The notes under the pieces: model-generated | Told to the model about the DNA's origin: nothing | Database searches by the model: none | What the model saw: only the letters and a program-made list of their open reading frames with translations | Made by a program: the position numbers and the translations under genes | Source of the DNA: JAEUQQ01 sp963697285 | Lineage (GTDB): Bacteria; Acidobacteriota; Vicinamibacteria; Vicinamibacterales; JAFNAJ01 | Reading direction: 5' to 3' | DNA length: 64,000 bases | Assembly (NCBI GenBank): GCA_963697285.1 | Contig: CAVONI010000001.1 | Coordinates: forward strand, 186,001 to 250,000 | Shown here: one piece after another, positions 1 to 9,254 of the stretch | How the letters are laid out: the number at the start of each line of letters is the position of its first letter | Position numbering within the stretch: position 1 is the first letter of the stretch

Positions 1-64
1 CGCCCGGATCGGGGGCGGGTCTGGTCGGCTCGCTCAGGACGTTCGCGTCGACCAGGTACTTCAC
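1..64 (-). CDS. PIN-domain toxin (VapC-type), N-terminal fragment
   Basis: Only the first 21 codons lie in the window; the gene runs off the left edge. The GTG start at 64 overlaps the TGA of the upstream antitoxin gene as GTGA, so the two are translationally coupled. The readable N-terminus is VKYLVDANVLSEPTRPAPDP, which has the PIN-fold opening strand and the first acidic metal-binding residue (VDANVLSE). Known members are Mg-dependent ribonucleases held inactive by an adjacent antitoxin. Family call from the fragment and the operon; the remaining catalytic acids cannot be seen. Confidence 0.75.
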   Translation of the reverse strand, partial: MKYLVDANVLSEPTRPAPDPG

Positions 65-291
65 AGCGTGTCCGTCGACTCTGACGTGACCGGAACGAAG
101 AAGCCCTTCGCGGGGCAGGCGAGCAACCAGTCGACGACGCCGTCGTTCGCGCGAACTGTGCGGCGGATGAGACGATAGTCGCCGCGGTCGAGTCGCTCGA
201 CGTCGAACTCCTGGCCGGGTTCGATGCGGTCCATCTGCCTGAGTTCAGCAGGCAATACAATCTGGCCCTTGGAGGAGATCGTGGTCTTCAT
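61..291 (-). CDS. AbrB/SpoVT-fold antitoxin (VapB-type)
   Basis: A 76-residue protein starting at MKTTISSKGQIVLP, the standard swapped-hairpin AbrB opening, followed by a C-terminal half ending in SESTDTL that would wrap the toxin. An in-frame upstream ATG at 345 would add 18 residues outside the fold, so the start at 291 is preferred. The stop overlaps the GTG of the PIN toxin gene by four bases. Such antitoxins usually bind their own promoter and repress the operon; a promoter would lie between 291 and the divergent epimerase at 369. Family assignment is firm; target and biological role are unknown. Confidence 0.85.
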   Translation of the reverse strand: MKTTISSKGQIVLPAELRQMDRIEPGQEFDVERLDRGDYRLIRRTVRANDGVVDWLLACPAKGFFVPVTSESTDTL

Positions 292-368
292 GATGGTAAG
301 ATATCGTCTTACGTCACGGGAATCAAGCATCATGGCGCGCGTCAACGCTACAACGTGAGGTCATCCAG

Positions 369-1538
369 ATGAAGAACGTGTTGGCGGTCGTTGTGATTCT
401 CACGAGTGCGCTGGGGCAGCCGGGGGCGAGGGGAGTCGTCGCTCAGCAGGGGACGGCGACCCCGTCCTACGAGGCGCGCCGCAGCGGCGACGTCGTGCAA
501 CTGGAAGACACGAAGCACCAGGTCGTCGTCTCGATCCTCACGTCTGTGGGCAACATCGCGTACGGCATGACCGTGAAGGGCCACGACATCCTGCGGTTCC
601 CCTTTGCGACGGTTGACGAGTTCAGGGCCCGGCCGACGGGCCTGCATGGCATCCCGCTGCTGGCGCCGTGGGCGAACCGGCTCGACGAGCAGGCCTTCTA
701 CGCCAACGGGAAGCGGTATCCGTTCGACATGCAGCTCGGGAACGTGAACGGCGCCACGCCGATCCACGGGTTCGTGAGCCGGACCGACCGGTGGGAGGTT
801 GTCGAAGTGCGCCACGACGGGACGGCGGCATGGGTTACGAGCCGGCTCGAGGTCTTCAGGCAGCCGGCGTGGATGAAGCAGTGGCCGTTTGCCCACACGA
901 TCGAGATGACCTACCGCCTGGCCGACGGCGAACTCGAGGTGCGCACGAAGGTCACCAACCACGCGAGCGAGCCGATGCCGGTGTCGATCGGCTTTCACCC
1001 GTACTTCCAGTTGACCGACTCCACGCGCGACGAGTGGACCATCACGGTGCCCGCCCGCACGCGCTGGCTGCTCTCGGCCCAGAAGCTGCCGACGGGCGCG
1101 ACGGAACCCACGGGCAGCTTCTTCACCGACTCCGCTGGCGCCCTGAAGGACTACAACCTCGACGATGTATTCAGCGACCTGGTGAGGGATGCGCGGGGTC
1201 GGGCGACTGCCACGCTGAAGGGCCGCGCCCAGCGGATCGACGTCACCGTCGGGCCCAACTACCGGTCCCTGGTGGTCTACTCGCCGAACCCGCTGAATAC
1301 CGGGCGCGGCAGCCAGATTCCTCCGCCGGATCCGAATCAGCCGGCGGCCCCCGCGCGTCCCGCCACGTCGGCGCCGCCCAACCCGCGCGCGACGCCGAAT
1401 TTCATCTGCTTCGAGCCCATGGCCGGAATCAGCAACGCCCTCAACCTGGCCCAGAAGGGCCTGTATCGCGAGCTGCAGTCGATCGCGCCCGGCGCATCGT
1501 GGCAAGAGAGCTTCTGGGTCAGACCCAGCGGCTTCTGA
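369..1538 (+). CDS. Exported aldose 1-epimerase (galactose mutarotase family)
   Basis: A 389-residue protein that interconverts alpha and beta anomers of free aldoses. Residues 1-26 form a Sec signal peptide ending in VVAQQ, so it acts in the periplasm or outside. Family hallmarks are present: substrate-side Asn-Arg in PWANR (about residue 100), His in TPIHGF, the catalytic His in IGFHPYF (about 215) and the catalytic Glu in ICFEPM near residue 350. An extra Pro/Ala-rich insert (about 320-345) sits just before the Glu strand and lengthens the protein beyond the usual 300-350. A GAGGT ribosome site lies 7 nt before the ATG. It is followed by two secreted esterases, consistent with extracellular polysaccharide breakdown. 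Confidence 0.9.
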   Translation: MKNVLAVVVILTSALGQPGARGVVAQQGTATPSYEARRSGDVVQLEDTKHQVVVSILTSVGNIAYGMTVKGHDILRFPFATVDEFRARPTGLHGIPLLAPWANRLDEQAFYANGKRYPFDMQLGNVNGATPIHGFVSRTDRWEVVEVRHDGTAAWVTSRLEVFRQPAWMKQWPFAHTIEMTYRLADGELEVRTKVTNHASEPMPVSIGFHPYFQLTDSTRDEWTITVPARTRWLLSAQKLPTGATEPTGSFFTDSAGALKDYNLDDVFSDLVRDARGRATATLKGRAQRIDVTVGPNYRSLVVYSPNPLNTGRGSQIPPPDPNQPAAPARPATSAPPNPRATPNFICFEPMAGISNALNLAQKGLYRELQSIAPGASWQESFWVRPSGF

Positions 1539-1777
1539 GGGGCATGCGCGTCGGGCCGACACGGGTCGAGTCGCGGTAGCCCGCACCATCACCTCGCGCG
1601 AGCTCGCGACTCACGCGGCAACGGGGCACGGCGCACACGCCGACGCCCGGGGCCCACTCGTGACGCCCATGTCCGGCTTGCGACAAATCGCTTGCACGTG
1701 CCCGAGGCGTGCGGCGCAGACTGGGCGGTCACAGCGCGCACGACCTGTCGGACCGAACTAATCGAGGAGGTTGATTC

Positions 1778-3016
1778 ATGACGTTGAGTCGAGTGAGTGG
1801 GATCGGAGCCATCGTCTTCGCGCTCCTCTGCACATCCGCGGCGTTTGCCCAGCCAGACCCGGCCGCGGCGAGCCGGCCTCCGGCGCCGAAACTGCTCTCG
1901 CCGGAGATTCATCCCGACAGGACCGTGACGTTCCGGTTCTACGCCCCGAAATCCCAGGAGGTCACGCTCAACGGGAGCTGGGACGGCGGCTCCGACATCA
2001 AGATGCAGAAGAACGCCGAGGGTGTCTGGTCGGTGACCGTCGGGCCGATGGCCCCGCAGCTGTGGGGCTACTGGTTCATCGCCGACGGCGTGAAGGCCCT
2101 CGATCCGAACAACGGCGAGACGCAGCGCGACGGCAACCGGTACGACAACCTGCTGATGATCTCGGGCCCGGAATCGGCGCTCTGGGACTTCAAGGACGTT
2201 CCGCACGGGACCGTCGAGCAGGTCTGGTTCCCCTCGCCGACGCTGAAGCAGGCACGCCGGCGCATGTACGTCTGGCTGCCGCCCGACTACAAGGAGACCA
2301 CCGCGAAGTATCCCGTGCTCTACCTGCTGCACGGCGGCGGCGGCGACGAAGACGCCTGGACCACCATGGGCCGCGCCACGATCATCCTCGACAACCTGCT
2401 CGCGGCCGGCAAGATGAAGCCGATGATCGTCGTCATGCCCAACGGCAACGCCACGCAGACCGTGTCGCAGGGCTACGCCTACGGCCCGACGCCCGCGCCA
2501 CAGCAGGTCGTGGCGCCCGCGCCCCCGCCGATCCAGGCAGCCGCGCAGGCCTCCGGGCAGGCCGCACAGGCGCCCCGGCCGGTGCAGCCGTACGAGGGGT
2601 CGTACCCGCACAGCCTCGTGAAGGACGTGATTCCGTTCGTCGAGAAGAACTACCGCGTCATCGCGAACAAGGACAGCCGCGCCATCGCCGGCCTCTCGAT
2701 GGGCGGAGGGCACACGATTGCCGCCACCAACAACAACCCGCGCGAGTTCGGGTGGATCGCGGTGTTCAGCTCGGGCCTGCGCGGTGGCATCGACGACACC
2801 ATGAAGAAGCAGTTGGCCGAGATGAAGGCGAGCGGGCTCCATTACTACTGGACCGGGGCGGGCACGACCGATACGGCACGCGAGCGCACGATTGAGCTCG
2901 AGGCCGCCGTGAAGGCCGCGGGCATCAAGACCTCGTACAAGGAAATCCCCGGCCGCCACTACTGGTTCCTCTGGCGCGACTTCCTCGGCGACTACGCGCA
3001 ACTGCTGTTCAAGTAG
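1778..3016 (+). CDS. Exported CE1-like esterase with N-terminal E-set domain
   Basis: 412 residues: signal peptide (1-24, ending AFAQP), an Ig-like CBM48/E-set domain (about 38-125, with TVTFRFYAPKS and LNGSWDGG), then an alpha/beta-hydrolase of the esterase D/Fes/feruloyl-esterase type. The hydrolase shows VLYLLHGGGGDEDAW (oxyanion region), the nucleophile elbow GLSMGG and a likely catalytic His in GRHYWFLW near the end. Known relatives are acetylxylan, feruloyl or enterochelin esterases; the substrate here is unknown. A Pro/Ala/Gln-rich insert at about 230-270 interrupts the hydrolase before the nucleophile. The start has a strong GGAGG site 7-8 nt upstream. It is followed after 93 nt by a paralogue, probably in one transcript. 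Confidence 0.88.
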   Translation: MTLSRVSGIGAIVFALLCTSAAFAQPDPAAASRPPAPKLLSPEIHPDRTVTFRFYAPKSQEVTLNGSWDGGSDIKMQKNAEGVWSVTVGPMAPQLWGYWFIADGVKALDPNNGETQRDGNRYDNLLMISGPESALWDFKDVPHGTVEQVWFPSPTLKQARRRMYVWLPPDYKETTAKYPVLYLLHGGGGDEDAWTTMGRATIILDNLLAAGKMKPMIVVMPNGNATQTVSQGYAYGPTPAPQQVVAPAPPPIQAAAQASGQAAQAPRPVQPYEGSYPHSLVKDVIPFVEKNYRVIANKDSRAIAGLSMGGGHTIAATNNNPREFGWIAVFSSGLRGGIDDTMKKQLAEMKASGLHYYWTGAGTTDTARERTIELEAAVKAAGIKTSYKEIPGRHYWFLWRDFLGDYAQLLFK

Positions 3017-3109
3017 GCACGCCCTGCTGGAGGCCACGGAACGTGTCCGGGCGGGTCGAGGACGACTCGCCCGGACCACGGCACGACGTGATCCGGCCTG
3101 GAGGCACGC

Positions 3110-4279
3110 ATGAAGACACCGCCGATCCTGATCCTGGCAAGCGTCCTGTTCGCATCCGTGTCACTTGCCCAGACGCCACGGCCCGGTGCGAGAGTCGATC
3201 CCACCGAAGACATCCCGCAGTTCAACCCCGTGGAATTCAGGGACGGCGTCGTCACGTTCCACATGTACGCGCCGCAGGCCAGGACCGTCGAGGTGCGCGG
3301 CGAGGCCATCACGGTTGCCGGGAAGGAGTTCCTTCCCATGACCAAAGACGACAAGGGCGTGTGGAGCGCGAGCCTCACCGGGCTGCGCCCGGACGGCTAC
3401 ACCTACCTCTACATGGTGGACGGCGCGCCCGCCATCGACCAGAAGAACACTGGCGTCAAGGTGGGGCCGCGCGGCAACAACAACCGCTTCCTCATGCCGG
3501 GTTATCCAGATTTCTACGCCGACAAGCCCGTGCCGCACGGCAAGGTGGAGCTGAACTTCTACCCCTCTGAACTGCTGAAGGAAACGCGCACGCTCTGGAT
3601 CTACACCCCCCCGGGGTACTCGACGGGCAACCAGAAGTACCCGGTGCTGTACCTGCTGCACGGCTCGGGTGATCTCGAAGGCGGATGGGTCGAGGAGGGC
3701 CGGGCCAACTTCATCCTCGACAACCTGCTCGCGGCGGGCACGGCGAAGCCGATGATCATCGTGATGCCGCGCGGGCACGTCATGGCCAATGCGCAGATCG
3801 ACCGCGAGAAGAACAACGACGTGCTGCAGCAGGTGCTGTACAAGGAGATCGTCCCCTACGTCGACTCGCACTACCGCACGCTGACCGACCGCGACAACCG
3901 GGCCATCATGGGGCTCTCGATGGGCGGCGGGCAGACGCTGCGCTTCGGCTTGCAGAACACGGCCCTGTTCGCGACGGTGATCGGGCTGTCGCCCGCCATC
4001 CGATATCCCGAAGATACCTACAAGAAGATGTTCGCGGACCTGATCGCGAACCCGGAGCAGACCAACCAGCAGATGAAGCTGCTGATGCTCTTCTGCGGAA
4101 CGAAAGACCACCTGGTCGACGCCAGCGACGCCTTCGACAGGTTCCTGACGGCCAGCCGGATCACGCACGAATACCGGCGCACCGAGTACGAACCGATGTG
4201 GCCTGGCCGGCGCGACGACCACACGTGGCCGATCTGGCGCATGAACCTGAGGGATGCCGCGCCGCTGTTGTTCCGCTGA
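3110..4279 (+). CDS. Exported CE1-like esterase, paralogue of the upstream gene
   Basis: 389 residues with the same architecture as the preceding gene: signal peptide (1-20, VSLAQ), E-set domain (VVTFHMYAPQA onward) and an esterase D-type hydrolase. VLYLLHGSGDLEGGW marks the oxyanion strand, GLSMGGGQTLR the Ser nucleophile, and RRDDHTWPIWR a probable catalytic His close to the C-terminus. The sequence is collinear with the genes at 1778 and 21095, so these are family members that arose by duplication and divergence. It converges with the alpha/beta hydrolase gene ending at 4396. Substrate is not determinable from sequence; an ester on plant polysaccharide or phenolics is a reasonable inference. 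Confidence 0.87.
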   Translation: MKTPPILILASVLFASVSLAQTPRPGARVDPTEDIPQFNPVEFRDGVVTFHMYAPQARTVEVRGEAITVAGKEFLPMTKDDKGVWSASLTGLRPDGYTYLYMVDGAPAIDQKNTGVKVGPRGNNNRFLMPGYPDFYADKPVPHGKVELNFYPSELLKETRTLWIYTPPGYSTGNQKYPVLYLLHGSGDLEGGWVEEGRANFILDNLLAAGTAKPMIIVMPRGHVMANAQIDREKNNDVLQQVLYKEIVPYVDSHYRTLTDRDNRAIMGLSMGGGQTLRFGLQNTALFATVIGLSPAIRYPEDTYKKMFADLIANPEQTNQQMKLLMLFCGTKDHLVDASDAFDRFLTASRITHEYRRTEYEPMWPGRRDDHTWPIWRMNLRDAAPLLFR

Positions 4280-4395
4280 CGAGGGCGTCGACTGGTCGAC
4301 GTCCCACAGGCCAGCGATCACCGAGGCCTGCACGAAGTGCCTCGACGAAGGCACGGCAAGAAGACTGGCCGCGCTCACCGCCGCTCCGTATGCTG

Positions 4396-5283
4396 TCAGT
4401 GTCTGTTCAGGAAGCCGATGACCGCCGTGTTGAACGCCTCCGGGGCCTCCCAGTACGCCGAATGCCCCACTCCGTGGAGCACCAACTCCTGGGCTCCCTT
4501 GATGCGGGCGGCGAACATGCGCTGAATCGGTGGCGGCGCGTAGAGGTCCGCGTCTCCCGTCAGCAGCAGCGTCGGCACGCGAATCTTCTCGAGTGACGCG
4601 AGGGTCAGCGTGTTCTTCATGTTCTGGCTTGGCGCCCTCAGACCAGGCGGCCGGCTCACGTGCTCGAGTTCCACCCAGCGGCGCGTGCCCTCGACGTTCT
4701 CGGCACGGTACGTCGGGCCAACTTCCTTCAATTCTGGCGGCAGCGCGTTGAAGGCCGGTGGCCGAAGGAGCCGACCGAGGGCGAGAAAGTCTTCATCCTG
4801 GACACCACCGATACTGTTCGCGATCACGAGACCCATCAGGCGCTCAGGAAACGAGAGCGCGAAATCGAACGCCACGAACCCACCGCCAGCCGTGCCCACG
4901 AGGTGAACGCGCTCGACGCCCAGCGCGTTGAGCAACTCGTTGAGATCATCCGCGCCGGTACCTGGCTGTTCTCCGCTCGGATCTATCTCCGAACGGCCCC
5001 ACCCACGCCGGTCTGGCACGACGACTCGATACCCCGCGGCCTTCAACGCAGGAAGCTGGTATTCCCAGACGGCACTGCTGCCAGTGTTCGGGTGCAGCAG
5101 GACGACCACCTCGCCGCTGCCACCTGTGTCGACGCACCAGACCCGCACGCCAGGGATCGGCACGAAACGCCCTGCGGCTGTCGGTGCCGCCTGTTCCTGC
5201 ACGGCCCCGAGTGATGGCGACTCGCCGGCAGCGGGTGACGCTGCGGTACACGCGAGCGCGACGAGAACCTGTGCTGTCTTCAC
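4396..5283 (-). CDS. Alpha/beta-hydrolase-fold protein lacking the Ser nucleophile
   Basis: 295 residues read from a GTG start at 5283, chosen because GAGGGGGA lies just upstream and because the sequence then opens with a signal peptide (VKTAQVLVALACTAA). The fold is clear: VVLLHPNTGSSAVW, DRRGWGRS, an acid strand LLLTGDADLYAPP and a His in HGVGHSAYWE. The nucleophile elbow, normally GxSxGG, reads GTAGGG: the codon is GCT, so Ser is replaced by Ala. It may be a non-catalytic binding protein or use another mechanism; a base-call error is possible. It is the last gene of the catabolic run below the LysR regulator, separated by 97 nt from the tautomerase gene. Confidence 0.8.
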   Translation of the reverse strand: MKTAQVLVALACTAASPAAGESPSLGAVQEQAAPTAAGRFVPIPGVRVWCVDTGGSGEVVVLLHPNTGSSAVWEYQLPALKAAGYRVVVPDRRGWGRSEIDPSGEQPGTGADDLNELLNALGVERVHLVGTAGGGFVAFDFALSFPERLMGLVIANSIGGVQDEDFLALGRLLRPPAFNALPPELKEVGPTYRAENVEGTRRWVELEHVSRPPGLRAPSQNMKNTLTLASLEKIRVPTLLLTGDADLYAPPPIQRMFAARIKGAQELVLHGVGHSAYWEAPEAFNTAVIGFLNRH

Positions 5284-5380
5284 GGCGTCCCCCTCATCAA
5301 CGCAACTCAGTCGTCCAGGCGTTCGAACACGACGGCCGTGCCCTGCCAGCCGCCAGCGCACATCGTGGCCTGCGCCTCCG

Positions 5381-5795
5381 TCAGGAGTGCGTGCTGGCGT
5401 CCGCGGCGTCGCGTGCGCTCCAGAACTCCGCCATGTTGTTCTTCAGGTACCGCGAGCCTGTGTCGATCTCCTGCACCTCGAATGTGAGCCCGAGTGGGCG
5501 TGTCTCGAACACCGGGGCGAGGTACTCGCACATCGCATCGAACACGGTCTCTCCGATTCCGCCGCTTCTCTTCTGCGGGCCGATTGGGCCGGATGCGGAG
5601 GACGACGTGCACGAAGCCGTTCTCTGGCCGCCCGTCGGCCACGCGATAGCAGCTTCGTTCCGAGGCACGGGTCCGCAGCGACATCGGAGGAAAGGCTCCT
5701 GTGCCGACGGCGGCGTCGTGCAGGCGGTCGATGAACGCCGGCGGGTCGATGCTGTCGCGGAGGTTGTCAGAGTACTCGACGATCAGATGCGGCAT
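5381..5795 (-). CDS. 5-carboxymethyl-2-hydroxymuconate isomerase-like tautomerase (frameshifted)
   Basis: The first ~70 residues begin MPHLIVEYSDNLRD, the typical CHMI opening with the N-terminal Pro that acts as the general base, and run to FVHVVLRIRP. The remainder, GIGETVFDAMCEYLAP to FEVQEIDTGSRYLKNNMAEF, is in the next frame, so one extra base lies near 5575 (CCC/GGG runs). Repaired length is about 137 residues versus about 125 for the family. CHMI acts in homoprotocatechuate meta-cleavage. It starts 3 nt after the amidohydrolase stop, inside the catabolic operon. The frame change may be an assembly indel; otherwise the gene is inactive. Confidence 0.75.
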
Positions 5796-5798
5796 GGT

Positions 5799-6698
5799 TC
5801 AACACCCCGTGAAGCCGTAGAGCGATGCTGGATTCGTCACGAGGATCTCGTGCCGCAGCCTCGCGTCGGAGATCCACTCGTCGAACAGATCGATGAGGCG
5901 GCCGACGTCGGGCGACGTGTCGCCCATCCGCACGAAGGGCCAGTCAGACGCCCACAGCAGGCGCGAGGGATTCGCCGCCACGAGCGCGTCGTGGAAGGGA
6001 CGCAGGTCTGGATAGTCGGGCCCGGCCGTCGAGTTCCTGCACAGCCCCAGCTTCACCCACGCTCGTCCGTCGCGCACCAGTTCGACCAGGCGCAGGAAGT
6101 CCTCGTGCGCAGGACCGAGCGCCACATCGACCATGCCCATGTGCTCGACGACGATGGGCACACCAGCGCGCTCGGCGATCGCAACGCATGCGGGCACGTC
6201 CGCGCAACGTGCCCATACTTGCGCGTGCCATCCGCGATCGCGCAGGCGGCCAGCCAGTCGCTCGAGGTACTCGATGCCGACGCTGCCAGCGAACCGCCGG
6301 CCCGTGCCACGGTCGAGCACCTCGGCGAAGCGCGCGCCTCGCACGCCTGCTGCGTCAAGGGCATCGAGTTCGGCGTCTTCCATCCGATCGGTGACCGTCG
6401 CGATGCCTCGGGCGCGGCCCTCGTAGCGACGTAGCGCATCGACGAGTGCGCGGTGGTCGTGCGCGTAGGGTGCCGGCTGCACGATCACGACGCGCTCTCC
6501 ACCGATCCGGGCGAGCATCTCGGCATGCCTGTCGAACGGCGCCAGCGGCGGGGCATAACTCGACGGCGTCACGAGCGGGAACACGTCGTACGGCCCGAAC
6601 ACATGCGTGTGCGTATCGCACGCACCTGCCAGCAGCGGCCGTCCCGGCGAGGACGGCATCCGTGGTTCAACAGGTGTGAGCGCCGGGCCCGTACTCAC
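5799..6698 (-). CDS. Amidohydrolase of the 2-pyrone-4,6-dicarboxylate lactonase family
   Basis: 299 residues in a TIM-barrel amidohydrolase of the COG3618/LigI type. The first metal-ligand motif is DTHTHVFGP, followed by VVIVQPAPYAHDH, IVVEHMGMVD, VKLGLCRNS and the terminal Asp strand LLWASDWPFVRMG. LigI hydrolyses the lactone PDC in protocatechuate and gallate 4,5-cleavage; relatives hydrolyse other lactones. The GTG start at 6698 overlaps the TGA of the CoA-transferase gene (GTGA), so translation is coupled. With a CHMI-like tautomerase immediately downstream and CMD and CoA enzymes upstream, an aromatic-derived lactone is the likely substrate. The exact compound is not known. Confidence 0.82.
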   Translation of the reverse strand: MSTGPALTPVEPRMPSSPGRPLLAGACDTHTHVFGPYDVFPLVTPSSYAPPLAPFDRHAEMLARIGGERVVIVQPAPYAHDHRALVDALRRYEGRARGIATVTDRMEDAELDALDAAGVRGARFAEVLDRGTGRRFAGSVGIEYLERLAGRLRDRGWHAQVWARCADVPACVAIAERAGVPIVVEHMGMVDVALGPAHEDFLRLVELVRDGRAWVKLGLCRNSTAGPDYPDLRPFHDALVAANPSRLLWASDWPFVRMGDTSPDVGRLIDLFDEWISDARLRHEILVTNPASLYGFTGC

Positions 6699-7900
6699 GT
6701 GGGCACCGCCGGCTGCGGCGGGGCCAGGCCCAGCTCGCGGAGCACTTCATCGGTGTGCTGCCCGAGCAGCGGCGGTGGGCGCTTGAACTCGAGCGGCGCG
6801 TCGGTGAAGCGCATGGGGCACTTCACCATCCGCAACGTACCCGATGTGGGATGGGGAACGTCGACGAGCATCTCGCGATGCTGGATCTGTGGATCGCGGA
6901 ACACGTCGGGGATGGCATTGATCGGTCCGCACGGGATTCCCGCCTGATCGAGCAGCGCACTCCACTCGGCTGACGATCGCTCGGCCATCGTGCCACGAAC
7001 AACCGGCATCAGGTCGCCGAGGTGACGCACGCGCGCGGCGTTGGTCGTGAAACGCGCATCGCCGGCGAGGTCGGCGCGTCCGATCACGTCGCAGAACTTC
7101 GTAAACTGCCCGTCGTTGCCCACGGCCAGCGCGAGGTGGCCGTCCTTCGTGGCGAAGACGTCCTGCGGCTGGATGTTTGGATGCTTGTTTCCCGCCCGGC
7201 GCGGCGGCGTGTCGGTGAGCAGGTAGTTCATCGCCTGGTTGACGAGCGTGCCCGCCATGACGTCGAGCATGGCGATGTCGATGTAGTCGCCTCGTCCAGT
7301 CGCGTCACGGTTCGCGAGCGCCGCGAGAACCGCGATCGCGGCGTACATCCCGCTCAGGATGTCGACGATGGGAATGCCGACCTTCTGCGGACCGCCGCCC
7401 GGCTGATCGTCACGCTCGCCGGTCACGCTCATCAGGCCGCCCATCGCCTGGATCATGAAGTCGTAGGCTGCCTGGTCACGGCGGGGTCCATCCTGCCCGA
7501 AGCCCGTGATCGAACAGTAGATGAGGCGCGGATTCAACTCGCGGAGTTGCGCCTGTCCGAGCCCGAACCGCTCCAGCGTGCCGACCTTGTAGTTCTCGAG
7601 CAGGATGTCGGATCGAACCGCGAGCGCACGAGCGACCTCCTGCCCCTCTGGCGTCGCGAGGTCGACCGTTACGGATCGTTTGCCACGATTCACGGAGAGG
7701 TAGTAGCCCGCCTCACGCGAATCCCTGCCCTGCTCGTCCTCGAGGAACGGAGGTCCCCAGCTGCGCGTGTCATCGCCGGCGCCTGGGCGTTCGACCTTGA
7801 TCACTTCGGCCCCAAGGTCGGCGAGCAACTGCCCCGCCCATGGCCCCGCCATGATGCGGCTCAGATCGAGGACCCTGACGTGTGAGAGCGGGCCTGCCAT
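6695..7900 (-). CDS. Class III (CaiB/BaiF) CoA-transferase
   Basis: 401 residues, the normal size. The N-terminus VRVLDLSRIMAGP with LLADLGAEVIKVE, then VNRGKRSVTVDL and LLENYKVGTLERFGLG, are family signatures; the catalytic Asp is expected in DIAMLDVMAG. These enzymes move CoA between carboxylic acids through a glutaryl-type mixed anhydride on that Asp. ATG at 7900 is favoured because GGGAGG lies 10 nt upstream; an ATG at 7909 sits too close to it but forms ATGA with the repaired MFS stop at 7906. It probably activates an imported acid for the thiolase-like enzyme of the same operon. Confidence 0.88.
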   Translation of the reverse strand: MAGPLSHVRVLDLSRIMAGPWAGQLLADLGAEVIKVERPGAGDDTRSWGPPFLEDEQGRDSREAGYYLSVNRGKRSVTVDLATPEGQEVARALAVRSDILLENYKVGTLERFGLGQAQLRELNPRLIYCSITGFGQDGPRRDQAAYDFMIQAMGGLMSVTGERDDQPGGGPQKVGIPIVDILSGMYAAIAVLAALANRDATGRGDYIDIAMLDVMAGTLVNQAMNYLLTDTPPRRAGNKHPNIQPQDVFATKDGHLALAVGNDGQFTKFCDVIGRADLAGDARFTTNAARVRHLGDLMPVVRGTMAERSSAEWSALLDQAGIPCGPINAIPDVFRDPQIQHREMLVDVPHPTSGTLRMVKCPMRFTDAPLEFKRPPPLLGQHTDEVLRELGLAPPQPAVPT

Positions 7901-7905
7901 GCGCC

Positions 7906-9214
7906 TCATGCCTCCCGAGGTGATGCCAGTACGACGGCCGCGCGCCGCCGCCCGCCGATCGCGAGGGCGAAGGCGCCGAGTGCCGTCACGACTGCGTAGT
8001 AGGTACTGCCCGGCAGCGAGCGACCCCGTGCGGCGCGCGAGCCAGCCCACCAGCATGGGGCTCACGAGGTTGGCAAAGCTGCCAACCGTGCTGATCAGCG
8101 CGATACCCGCCGCGACGGCCGTTCCCGTCAGCAGCGTCGGTGGAATGGTCCAGAAGGGCACCATGCTCGCCAGCGTCCCCGCGGTGGCAAGGCACAGCAT
8201 CACCAACGCCGGCACGGGATGGCCGCCGAGGATGGGGAGCAGTCCCCAGGAGGTTGCGGCGATCAAGGCCGGGACGGCGGTGTGCCATCGCCGCTCGAGG
8301 TACTTGTCGGAGTGGCGGCCGACGAGGATCTGCGCGCACGCCCCGATCAGGTACGGGATCGCCGACAGCACGCCGATGAGCCCCACGCTGCGAACACCCG
8401 AGTCCCTGATGATGGACGGCAGCCAGAACGACACCGCACCGATGCTGGCAAACAGCGCGTACGCCATGCACACCAGGACGTAGAAGCGCGGATCACGCAG
8501 CACGGGCGCAAACGATCGGTGTACGCGACCAGTCGCACCTGTGTGATCACGCTGCAGGTCGTCGAGGATCGCCGCGCGCTCCGCCGCATCGAGCCACAGT
8601 GCCTCGCCGGGACCGTTACTCAGGTACGCGTACGCGATCACGCCCAGCACGCACGACGGCAGGCCTTCGACGAGGAAGAGCCACTGCCAGCCGGCGAGGC
8701 CCATCGTCCCGTTCAACCCACCCATGATCAGGCTCGACAGAGGCCCTCCAATCAGGCCAGAGAGCGCGATCGAGACCATGAACACCGAGGTGAATCGCGC
8801 GCGGCGACTCGCGGGCACCCAGAACGTCAGGTACAGCAACACCCCAGGGAACAGCCCCGCCTCGGCGGCGCCGAGAATCACGCGCAGCACGTAGAACTGC
8901 ACCGGCGTCTGCATCAGCGCCAGACCCGCCGACGCCAGCCCCCAGAGGATCATGATGCGCAGCAGCGTTCGTCGTGCTCCGCGCTTCGCGAGGTACAGGT
9001 TGCTCGGCACCTCGAAGATCATGTACCCCGCGTAGAAGATGCCCGCACCGAAGCCGTAGATCACCTCATCGAAGCCGAGGTCCTTCATGAACTGCAGCTT
9101 CGCGAAGCCGATGTTCGACCGGTTGACGAACGCGCAGACGTAGCACAGCACGAGCAGCGGCATCAGGCGCCATCGCACTTTGGCGTAGAGCGCCTCGCGA
9201 TCGATCTCAGCCAT
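7906..9214 (-). CDS. MFS anion:cation symporter, frameshifted near its C-terminus
   Basis: A 12-TM major-facilitator protein of the phthalate/tartrate permease (ACS) type: RWRLMPLLVLCYVCAFVNR, NIGFAKLQFMKDLG and RVILGAAEAGLFPG are characteristic, with Asp/Arg signatures between TM2 and TM3. Reading breaks near 8001, where an extra C in CAGTACC moves the frame; in the shifted frame the last helix continues as YYAVVTALGAFALAIGG and ends at TGA 7906. Without that repair the frame runs into the CoA-transferase and yields a spurious 905-residue fusion. The ACS family imports organic and aromatic acids, which fits the operon. Start at MAEIDREALY. Confidence 0.85.
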
Positions 9215-9254
9215 CGCGCTCACCGGTCCTGTTGGCTGCGCTGCGTCGTCATCG

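Noticed and set aside
348..1592. Long open frame antisense to the epimerase (414 codons)
   Set aside because: Arg/Pro-rich translation without motifs; a shadow of GC-rich third positions opposite a clear GalM-family gene.
3161..4378. Long open frame antisense to the second esterase (405 codons)
   Set aside because: No family features; the sense frame has signal peptide, E-set domain and catalytic motifs.
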